A DNA stretch of 5,445 nucleotides from assembly GCA_023395755.1 (NCBI GenBank), contig JAEWYG010000112.1, forward strand, positions 1 through 5,445, read 5' to 3'. Positions 1 to 5,261 of this stretch are shown piece by piece (the stretch's first letter is position 1; each line of letters starts with the position of its first letter). A program made the position numbers and the translations under genes. Source of the stretch: Actinomycetes bacterium. Its GTDB lineage: Bacteria; Actinomycetota; Coriobacteriia; Coriobacteriales; Eggerthellaceae. The notes under the pieces were generated by a model. It was not told the DNA's origin. It did no database searches and saw only the letters and a program-made list of their open reading frames with translations.

Positions 1-52
1 GGATTTCGCCGCTCGAGTGTATTCGGTACCTACGCCGCTGGCGGGCAAGTAA
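1..52 (+). CDS. 3' end of an unidentified upstream gene (partial)
   Basis: Frame 2 is open from the left edge (first whole codon at base 2) and ends at TAA 50-52. It encodes the last 16 residues, DFAARVYSVPTPLAGK. The choice of frame rests on the stop lying 28 bases before a strong rho-independent terminator on the same strand, the normal arrangement at the end of a transcription unit. The other two + frames run into or through the hairpin, which makes them less likely. The fragment is too short to assign a family, and I do not recognise the tail. Confidence 0.45.
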   Translation, partial: DFAARVYSVPTPLAGK

Positions 53-80
53 GATTTTTGCGTATTACGATGAGGTTTTG

Positions 81-113
81 AAGGGTTGCGGCCATGTGTC
101 TGCAACCCTTTTT
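81..113 (+). terminator. Rho-independent terminator of the upstream gene
   Basis: A perfect 9-bp stem (AAGGGTTGC at 81-89 with GCAACCCTT at 102-110) encloses a 12-base loop and runs into a T-run at 109-113, followed by AGTTT. It sits 28 bases after the stop at 50-52 and would end that upstream transcript. The A-run on the opposite arm is short, so action on - strand transcription coming from the tRNA is possible but weaker. Confidence 0.85.
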
Positions 114-328
114 AGTTTGCTTTATGACTAGCAGTGGAGCCATTCTTACCCATAATTTTTAATTGGCTTAACCTGCGCCGGCATAGATAAGACAAAAGCT
201 CGAGAGAGTTAGAAATGCAGACAGAAGGGGCTATAAACCTGAGAACTAGGGTGTGGTTATATCTGAGCGCGTCCTTGTAACAAGAACAGGCCACCATGCG
301 AAAATACATGATGACCTGCTGAAGTTCA
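114..328. other. Intergenic region without a recognisable gene
   Basis: No convincing coding frame is seen on either strand; the frames present are short and lack ribosome binding sites. The stretch receives the trailer of the - strand tRNA gene. It holds an imperfect 17-base dyad at 271-287 and the left arm (291-298) of an 8-bp inverted repeat whose right arm overlaps the tRNA 3' end. No classical hairpin plus T-run terminator for the tRNA was found on the - strand, so tRNA transcription may end by another route or at the terminator at 81-113. Confidence 0.5.
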
Positions 329-403
329 TGGTGGGCGATGAGGGATTTGAACCCCCGGCCTTGTCCTTGTAAGGGACCTGCGCTCCCGCTGCGCCAATCG
401 CCC
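329..403 (-). tRNA. tRNA-Val, anticodon TAC, CCA encoded
   Basis: Read on the - strand, the sequence folds into a complete cloverleaf. The acceptor stem is GGGCGAT (403-397) with ATCGCCC (339-333), 7 of 7 paired. The D stem is GCGC/GCGC with a 7-base loop. The anticodon stem GGTCC/GGACA (378-374 with 366-362) holds the loop CTTACAA, placing TAC at positions 34-36 (valine, reads GUA). The T stem GGGGG/CCCTC holds the loop TTCAAAT, and the discriminator is A at 332. CCA follows directly at 331-329, so the 3' end is genome-encoded. The mature body is 72 bases plus CCA. One oddity is a G-A mismatch at pair 27-43, at the top of the anticodon stem. The gene stands alone and is divergent from the pilus operon. 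Confidence 0.95.
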
Positions 404-432
404 ATGTTTTCGTCACTTTACGACGGACAGCT

Positions 433-461
433 ATTCTCCCACAGAATGCGCAATCGCGCAA
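433..461 (-). promoter_or_regulatory. Candidate sigma-70-type promoter of tRNA-Val
   Basis: On the - strand, TTGCGC (461-456) is followed after exactly 17 bases by GAGAAT (438-433), giving 3 of 6 and 4 of 6 consensus matches. The predicted start of transcription lies near 425, about 20 bases ahead of the tRNA 5' end at 403. An A7 tract on the - strand (482-476) lies upstream of the -35 box and could act as an UP element. The -35 box overlaps a TGCGC/GCGCA hairpin at 447-460. This was found by eye; no transcription start is known. Confidence 0.45.
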
Positions 462-604
462 TGCATCATTTGGCGTTTTTTTGCAATACGCTTCAATAAG
501 GTTGAACAATTTGCAATTTGCCATTCCGATTGTCTTTTTTCTTGATTTATACAGTGCAACGACAAACTGCATCAACTTGTTGCAAGTGTCTCTCGTGGGT
601 ATCA

Positions 605-778
605 ATGCGAGTGTTTTCGAGGGGGCTCGTAGGAGTCGCTTCCTCTTTGCTGCTTGTCTTTTGTTGGAATAATGCTGGAAAAATGTTCGGTTTCGGGAGT
701 ATTGCGGTGGATAGTTTGCTCGATTTTCGTCTTGCTTTCGACGGTCGCACATGGGCTGGCCTGATGGTAGATCGGTAA
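605..778 (+). CDS. Possible small secreted or membrane-anchored protein, unknown function
   Basis: ATG at 605 opens a 57-codon frame ending at TAA 776-778, 49 bases before cpaB on the same strand. The product starts with a basic residue pair and a hydrophobic stretch (residues 2-20, ending LLLVFC), like a signal peptide or membrane anchor. A short, mixed tail ending in MVDR follows. Codon choice supports it: few codons end in A, as in the downstream genes, whereas the same frame before 605 is A-rich and looks non-coding. The weak point is translation initiation, since no good Shine-Dalgarno sequence precedes the ATG (GTG at 611 is an alternative). It lacks the conserved N-terminal core expected of a Flp pilin and does not look like a prepilin peptidase, so I assign no role. 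It could be a chance frame in the leader of the operon. Confidence 0.35.
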   Translation: MRVFSRGLVGVASSLLLVFCWNNAGKMFGFGSIAVDSLLDFRLAFDGRTWAGLMVDR

Positions 779-827
779 GGTTGCGGCGGCATACTGAGTA
801 CACGATTTCTGGGATGCGGAGGCAACG

Positions 828-1526
828 ATGAGGCGAAAAAAGACAACAGCAGTGGGCATTGCTTGCGGAATTTTATGTGCAGCATGCGTGTTTGTCTACC
901 TGCAGAGCGTGCGTGGCGAAGCGGAGGCGACGCGTACGGAGGCTCTTTCCCGCTACGGGGGTGAGCAGATAGAGGTATGCGTAGCTCGGCGGGATATTTC
1001 CGCTGGCGAAAAGGTTGAAGCGGGGGCTATCGAAACAAAGCTCTGGGTAGCCGATCTTCTTCCGGCAAATGCGGCGCGTTCGGCCGAAGAGGTGGTTGGG
1101 CGGACGGTAACATCGTCTGTTCTTTCGGGTGAGGTGGTGTCGCTTTCTCGGTTTGGCGAAGTGTCGCATGCGATTGATGTTCCTGAAGGCTATGCGGCGT
1201 TGAGCGTTTCAGCAAAAACAGTGCAGGCGGTAGGTGGGGCGGTGGCGCCGGGTGCAAGAGTAGATGTGTACGCTTCGGGTGATACAACGACAGCTGCAAT
1301 TGCGCGTGACGTATTGGTGCTAGCTACGAGTGCAAGTGGTTCAAACGACAAAGTGTCTTCCGATATGGCTTGGGTGACGGTTGCGCTTGAGCCCGAATTG
1401 GTGCAAGAGGTTATCGCTGCTTCCCGAAAGACAGAACTGTACTTTGCTTTACCGTCATCGGAAACCACGAGGGCTGGCATTACTCGTTCGTCTGGGGAAA
1501 GTGCTGGAAGGAGTGATTTATCATGA
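828..1526 (+). CDS. cpaB: Flp pilus assembly protein CpaB/RcpC (SAF domain)
   Basis: The 232-residue protein has a basic N-terminus (MRRKK) and one membrane segment at about residues 8-26, followed by an extracytoplasmic part. Residues 47-108 form an SAF domain: RDISAGEKVEAGAIE, then a VVGRTV strand and an LSGEVVSLSRF end. Residues 113-210 match the RcpC/CpaB C-terminal region, including PGARVDVYAS (141-150), DVLVLA (161-166) and VTVALEPELVQEVIAAS (183-199). A Ser-rich tail follows from about 211. The start is set by GGAGG at 818-822, five bases before ATG. In diderm Tad systems this protein works with the outer-membrane secretin. Here tadZ starts inside its stop codon and no secretin gene intervenes, so the role is probably in guiding or stabilising the pilus at the outer face of a single membrane (inference). 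It is the first certain gene of the operon. Confidence 0.88.
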   Translation: MRRKKTTAVGIACGILCAACVFVYLQSVRGEAEATRTEALSRYGGEQIEVCVARRDISAGEKVEAGAIETKLWVADLLPANAARSAEEVVGRTVTSSVLSGEVVSLSRFGEVSHAIDVPEGYAALSVSAKTVQAVGGAVAPGARVDVYASGDTTTAAIARDVLVLATSASGSNDKVSSDMAWVTVALEPELVQEVIAASRKTELYFALPSSETTRAGITRSSGESAGRSDLS

Positions 1527-2998
1527 TCCCTTCCGTTGCATTGTGTGCCGATAATGAAAGCATTCGCCACCCTGATCTCATGGGATTGGCGGGCGAGAAT
1601 CTTGCTGCCCAAGGGTGGTTGCGCTTGTTCACGACGGCCGAAGAGGCCCGACTTTTCCTACGTAACGATCATAGCTTTAAGGAGGCATGGGTAGCAGGAT
1701 GTGACGATATTGAACCCATCAACTTGGCAGCAGCTTTAAAACACGATCGAGCCGACCTCCGGGTGTGTTTACTCGCATTTCAAGGAACAGGATCGTTGAT
1801 GAGCAGAGCGAGTGCGGCGGGACTCGATGCATCGCTAACGCGCCAGGCGTTTACTGAACGATATTCTGCAACAAAGCATCGTTGTATGGCTGCGGTGGTC
1901 GATACTCCGATTGGATCGTGTACGCAACGCGTCGCCCAAGTATCGATGAATGGTGGCGACATTTCTATAGGGTATTCGCCAACAACAATAGGTAAGGATC
2001 TTTCGCAGTCAAGGGTGGGACAACCTGGACGTCTGCAGTCGGATTCTTCACAAGGGGGCTTTTCGAAGACGCGAACTGCACAGGCGAGTTTCTCGCAGGA
2101 CGCTTTCTTGTCTGTGGACGAGAAGGTGCTTCAGCCGCAAGAATCTTCGGTTTTTCAAGTGGACCGCTCGATTGCATCTACGCATCGCCCAGCATTTATT
2201 TTGCCGGTAGTTAGTGGCAGTGGTGGAGCGGGAAAAAGTACGGTTGCCGCGCTGTCGGCGCTGTTTGCACAAGGATTAGGTTACAAGACGCTATTGCTGG
2301 ACTTCGATTTGCAATTTGGTGACATGCGTGAGATGACGGGATGTACGACGACGCTTTCTGTCGATGAAGTAATCACAGCGCCTAATCGTCTTGCTCATCT
2401 AATCCCCGAGGGCTTGCTGCCGGCAGTATTGGGCGCGCCGCAGCGTCTCGAAAACGCTGAGTCGATTGCGCTTGGTGGTGCCCGTTTGCTCGACGACCTC
2501 CAGGGTCGATTTGATGTGATTGTTGCCAACACCGGTGCGGCGTGGGCGGACCATCATGCGTTGTTGTTGGAACGCTGCTCGAAAGCTCTCTTTCTGGTGG
2601 ATCAAAGGCCCTCGTCGTTACGTGCCTGTCGTCATGCTCTCGACTTATGCACGCGGTGTGGTATTGCGACAGGTCCGTTTTTATTTGTGGCAAACCGCTG
2701 TTCGAAAGGAGCATTGCTTTCTTCGATTGATGTGTCGTGTGCCTTAAAGGGGGCTTCTGCAGTGGAATTACGTGACGGAGGGCGCGAAGTTGAAGAGCTC
2801 ATGGGGGCGGGTCAGCCTCTCGATCTCATATCTGTAAAGAACGATTTGTGCACGAGTTTAGAACATGTGCTTGTTGATATTCTTCCAGGTTGCGAGGGTA
2901 GGTCGCTACGCTTAGCGGAGCCGCGTGCTGGAAAGTTGGAGCGTCGGTTTGGTCGTGGTCGTCGTCGAGCGCGGAAGGACGAGTCATGTCTTTATTAG
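1523..2998 (+). CDS. tadZ: TadZ/CpaE-like pilus localisation ATPase (MinD/ParA superfamily)
   Basis: The protein has 491 residues. Residues 1-120 are compatible with the atypical receiver-like domain of TadZ/CpaE. Residues 121-225 form a long Ser/Gln/Gly-rich linker, probably disordered. From 226 there is a MinD-like P-loop domain: Walker A at 231-240 (SGSGGAGKST), the switch region LLLDFDLQFGD (257-267), a Walker B-like strand DVIVANTGA (331-339), and ALFLVDQRPSSLRACRHAL (355-373), typical of MinD/CpaE folds. The ParA-type signature lysine is Ser233 and the usual Walker B Asp appears as Asn336, so hydrolysis may be weak or absent, as in other divergent family members; nucleotide binding through K238 remains plausible. 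The C-terminus is strongly basic (471-485). In the family it recruits and positions the Tad machine. AAGGAG (1508-1513) precedes ATG, which overlaps the cpaB stop as ATGA, implying coupled translation. Confidence 0.88.
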   Translation: MIPSVALCADNESIRHPDLMGLAGENLAAQGWLRLFTTAEEARLFLRNDHSFKEAWVAGCDDIEPINLAAALKHDRADLRVCLLAFQGTGSLMSRASAAGLDASLTRQAFTERYSATKHRCMAAVVDTPIGSCTQRVAQVSMNGGDISIGYSPTTIGKDLSQSRVGQPGRLQSDSSQGGFSKTRTAQASFSQDAFLSVDEKVLQPQESSVFQVDRSIASTHRPAFILPVVSGSGGAGKSTVAALSALFAQGLGYKTLLLDFDLQFGDMREMTGCTTTLSVDEVITAPNRLAHLIPEGLLPAVLGAPQRLENAESIALGGARLLDDLQGRFDVIVANTGAAWADHHALLLERCSKALFLVDQRPSSLRACRHALDLCTRCGIATGPFLFVANRCSKGALLSSIDVSCALKGASAVELRDGGREVEELMGAGQPLDLISVKNDLCTSLEHVLVDILPGCEGRSLRLAEPRAGKLERRFGRGRRRARKDESCLY

Positions 2999-4311
2999 AG
3001 CGCGTTCGTCAGGCGGGTAACGATATCTCATCAACCAATGTAATGGAAACTGAACCGGGGATAGACCTGTTGAGAGCACAGGTGCAAATGCTGGTGTCTG
3101 CTGATGATGTTGCGGCTATGCAAGTTGATAATCCAGAACGGGCGCGCAATGAGGTACGCAGCGCTTGTCGTCGGGTGTTTAGCCATCCGTGTTGGTCGTG
3201 TTTGTCGGCTGAACGTCGCCAGTGTTTGGAATCTGATCTGATCGATACTATATTTGGATTTGGTCCTCTTGAAGGCCTTCTTGATGACGACACCGTTACG
3301 GAAATTATGGTGAACGGCCCGAAGAAGTTGTTCTTTGAACAGGAGGGCCGACTTTGCCGAAGCACTCAAGAATTCGTTGACGACGGGCAACTTCGTGCAT
3401 TAATCGACCGCGTGTTGGGGCCGTTAGGAAGACGAATTGATGAATCGTCACCCATGGTGAACGCCCGTCTTCCTCAGGGTCATCGTGTACATGCCATTAT
3501 TCCACCCCTGGCGCTTGACGGGCCGGTTTTAACGATTAGGAAATTCACGAAGCGGGTCATGACTCTTGAAGATATGGTTGCGAAGGGGTCGTTTGATGAA
3601 ACGATGCGGGGATTTTTAACCTGGGCCGTCCGCGCTCGCAAAAGTATTGCTGTTTCGGGAGGGACGGGCTCGGGTAAAACGACGCTGCTGAATGCGCTTT
3701 CATGCGTTATATCGCCCGAGGAACGCATTATTACTATTGAGGATTCGGCCGAGTTACGTTTTCTTGAGCATCCACACGTAGTGCGTCTGGAAGCGCGTCC
3801 TCGCAACGCGGAGGGTTGTGGTGAAGTGAGTATTCGAGACTTGGTAACCAATGCGTTGCGTATGCGTCCCGACCGCATTGTGGTTGGCGAGTGCCGAGGG
3901 CTTGAGGCGTTGGACATGTTGCAGGCCATGAACACGGGGCATGATGGATCGCTTACCACGCTGCACGCCAACTCTCCTGAAGAATCAATCGCGCGTCTAA
4001 CCACTATGGTGCGCTACGGTGCCGATTTGCCCGTAGATGTTATTGAGGCAAACATTGCAAGCGCTATCGATTTGGTGGTGCAGACCACTCGCTCGCTGGA
4101 TGGCTCAAGACGTGTATCTGAAGTGGTTGCTTTTTCCTATGATCGCGAGAAGCGATGTTGTGCAATAGAACCGCTATTTAAACGTGATGAGGGAGAAGAC
4201 CAAGGACGATGGCTACGTGCACCTTTATGGCTTGCTGACCTACCTTTTCAGGGCAATGCAACCAATGAGGAGGTGGCAGCGTGGATGCGAGCTTGCTGCT
4301 TGGCGGCCTGA
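2986..4311 (+). CDS. tadA: Tad pilus assembly ATPase TadA/CpaF
   Basis: This is the cytoplasmic secretion ATPase (type II/IV secretion, VirB11-like, TadA subfamily) that powers Flp pilus assembly. At 441 residues it is close to the usual family length. The N-terminal part includes GFGPLEGLLDDDTVTEIMVNG (91-111 region). The NTD/CTD boundary carries VNARLPQGHRVHAIIPP (158-174) and LTIRKF (182-187). The catalytic domain has Walker A GGTGSGKTT (225-233), the Asp box ITIEDSAEL (249-257), RDLVTNALRMRPD (284-296), Walker B RIVVGECRG (297-305) and the His box TGHDGSLTTLHAN (317-329). All catalytic motifs are intact, so the enzyme should be active. Unusual is an HPCWSC segment (67-72), giving a CxxC with Cys61 and Cys80 nearby. 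The start is supported by GGAAGGA at 2973-2979 and overlaps the end of tadZ by 13 bases. tadB starts 31 bases before its stop. Confidence 0.96.
   Translation: MSLLERVRQAGNDISSTNVMETEPGIDLLRAQVQMLVSADDVAAMQVDNPERARNEVRSACRRVFSHPCWSCLSAERRQCLESDLIDTIFGFGPLEGLLDDDTVTEIMVNGPKKLFFEQEGRLCRSTQEFVDDGQLRALIDRVLGPLGRRIDESSPMVNARLPQGHRVHAIIPPLALDGPVLTIRKFTKRVMTLEDMVAKGSFDETMRGFLTWAVRARKSIAVSGGTGSGKTTLLNALSCVISPEERIITIEDSAELRFLEHPHVVRLEARPRNAEGCGEVSIRDLVTNALRMRPDRIVVGECRGLEALDMLQAMNTGHDGSLTTLHANSPEESIARLTTMVRYGADLPVDVIEANIASAIDLVVQTTRSLDGSRRVSEVVAFSYDREKRCCAIEPLFKRDEGEDQGRWLRAPLWLADLPFQGNATNEEVAAWMRACCLAA
4267..4283 (+). promoter_or_regulatory. Ribosome binding site that fixes the GTG start of tadB
   Basis: GAGGAGG at 4267-4273 lies seven bases before GTG 4281-4283, inside the tadA coding region. 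It is a near-perfect Shine-Dalgarno sequence. The in-frame ATG at 4314 has no comparable site, so GTG is the better start even though it makes a 31-base overlap with tadA. Confidence 0.8.
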
Positions 4312-5261
4312 GTATGGTGTTTGCTTTTGCAACTCCGATGCTACTGACAAGAGGTTTGCCTGTTTTTGATCGTGCAGCATGGGGAGTGAGATACGCTGAA
4401 CAAAGCGATTCTTCCATTCGAGAGGGCTGGCTCGCATGGCGGCTTCGCAACGGGTTCGCATTGTTTGTTCCTGTTGCGAAAATACTCTTGAGAATTATGC
4501 GGATGCGGAAACTTATCGGGGAGGGTGTGTTGCTGTTAGCGGAGCGTCGTTATTTTGCAACTGAAAGATCGCTTGTCACGGTTATTCTGGCGGGCTCTCT
4601 GCTTTTGGCATTGGTGGCTGGCGTGGTGACACAAAGTGTGGTGGGTGCTGTCGCATCTGTTATCTGTGCGCTGGCCGCAGTGGTGGTGCTGACGAACTCC
4701 GCGAGCGACCGCCGTCGTGATGCGATGCGAGAGGCGGTGCCTCAGGTATTGCAATCGCTCGCTACGTGTTTTGGAGCGGGGTTAACTCTATCCCAGACTT
4801 TCTCTCAGGTTGCCGCAGAGATACGTGGCCCCTTACGTATCCCGTTTTCTCATGCAGCTTATGTGCTCGATACGGGTGGTTCAGCACAGGAGGCATTGTC
4901 TCAGCTCAAAGTTGATGCAGGCGTTGCCGAGCTAGCTTTTGTGGCAGTTGCTCTGGATGTGCAGCATCAGGCTGGAGGTAGTTTAAGGCAGGTTTTAGAT
5001 GCAGCGCGCGATTCGGTGGAAGGAGAGCTCGCGCTGAGGCGTTCACTTAAAGTGCAGACGGCTCAAGCGCGGTTGTCTGCGCGGGTGGTAAGTGTCATGC
5101 CAGTTGTATTGGTGGCTGTATTCTCGCTGCTAAGTAGCGATTTCCTTGCGCCGTTTTTTTCAAGTCCTGCAGGGTATGCGTTGCTTGCTGTGGCGTTAGG
5201 TATGCAGGTGTCTGGAGTGTGTCTTGTGCGACGCGCGCTGGAGGTAGGGGTCGGATCGTGA
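4281..5261 (+). CDS. tadB: Tad pilus inner-membrane platform protein TadB (T2SF/GspF family)
   Basis: The 326-residue integral membrane protein has a hydrophobic N-terminal segment (about 5-22) and two adjacent membrane segments at about 98-116 and 120-138. A cytoplasmic T2SF domain follows at about 145-265. It includes REAVPQVLQSLATCFGAGLTLSQ (150-172 region), the GGSAQEALSQL helix (199-209) and a second FVAVALDVQHQAGGSLRQVLD helical region (220-240). Two C-terminal membrane segments lie at about 268-286 and 297-316. This matches TadB, which with TadC forms the platform driven by TadA. The length and topology are normal for the family. Translation starts at GTG with a strong ribosome binding site inside tadA, and the stop overlaps the next start (GTGA at 5258-5261), consistent with coupled synthesis of TadA, TadB and TadC. 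TadB versus TadC is decided by order: it directly follows tadA. Confidence 0.92.
   Translation: MDASLLLGGLSMVFAFATPMLLTRGLPVFDRAAWGVRYAEQSDSSIREGWLAWRLRNGFALFVPVAKILLRIMRMRKLIGEGVLLLAERRYFATERSLVTVILAGSLLLALVAGVVTQSVVGAVASVICALAAVVVLTNSASDRRRDAMREAVPQVLQSLATCFGAGLTLSQTFSQVAAEIRGPLRIPFSHAAYVLDTGGSAQEALSQLKVDAGVAELAFVAVALDVQHQAGGSLRQVLDAARDSVEGELALRRSLKVQTAQARLSARVVSVMPVVLVAVFSLLSSDFLAPFFSSPAGYALLAVALGMQVSGVCLVRRALEVGVGS

Larger units (their letters stand above)
404..827. other. Divergent intergenic region between tRNA-Val and the tad operon
   Basis: This 424-base stretch should hold the tRNA promoter (433-461, - strand) and the promoter of the tad operon (+ strand). Its left half (about 470-600) is richer in A/T than the genes. 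It has three copies of the palindromic hexamer TTGCAA (481, 511, 580), a tandem 7-base repeat CAATTTG (507-520), and a dyad ACTTG-TTG-CAAGT (575-587). Bases 605-778 may be a small gene (separate entry). No clear -35/-10 pair for the operon stands out. The best -10 boxes are TATACA (548-553) and AATAAT (668-673), both lacking a good -35 at normal spacing. The ribosome binding site of cpaB (GGAGG 818-822) ends the region. Confidence 0.5.

Noticed and set aside
329..403. tRNA-Val as an integration (attachment) site of a mobile element
   Set aside because: No second copy of the tRNA 3' end, integrase or recombinase gene is seen in the window.
112..405. 97-codon - strand frame across the tRNA
   Set aside because: It begins in and reads through the tRNA-Val gene; the frame is an accident of that RNA sequence.
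518..604. Upstream extension of the small + strand frame to a TTG start at 518
   Set aside because: Codons in this part are rich in A at third positions and unlike the operon genes, and TTG 518 has no ribosome binding site. ATG 605 is the better start if the frame is real.
481..672. 63-codon + strand frame in the intergenic region
   Set aside because: TTG start inside a T-run and A/T-rich DNA, no ribosome binding site, and overlap with the better candidate at 605-778.
647..673. Promoter TTGCTG - 15 bases - AATAAT for the tad operon
   Set aside because: The -10 box is good but the -35 is poor and the spacing short. It would leave a leader of about 150 bases and lie inside the possible small gene; too weak to list.
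246..803. 185-codon - strand frame
   Set aside because: It covers the tRNA region and the intergenic DNA, has no ribosome binding site and its product shows no domain pattern.
3874..3900. GECRG instead of GEVRG in the TadA Walker B region
   Set aside because: As I recall this is a common variant in TadA of Gram-positive bacteria, so it is not unusual here.
3480..4004. 174-codon - strand frame opposite tadA
   Set aside because: It is the complement of the strongly conserved TadA catalytic domain; its length reflects codon bias of tadA.
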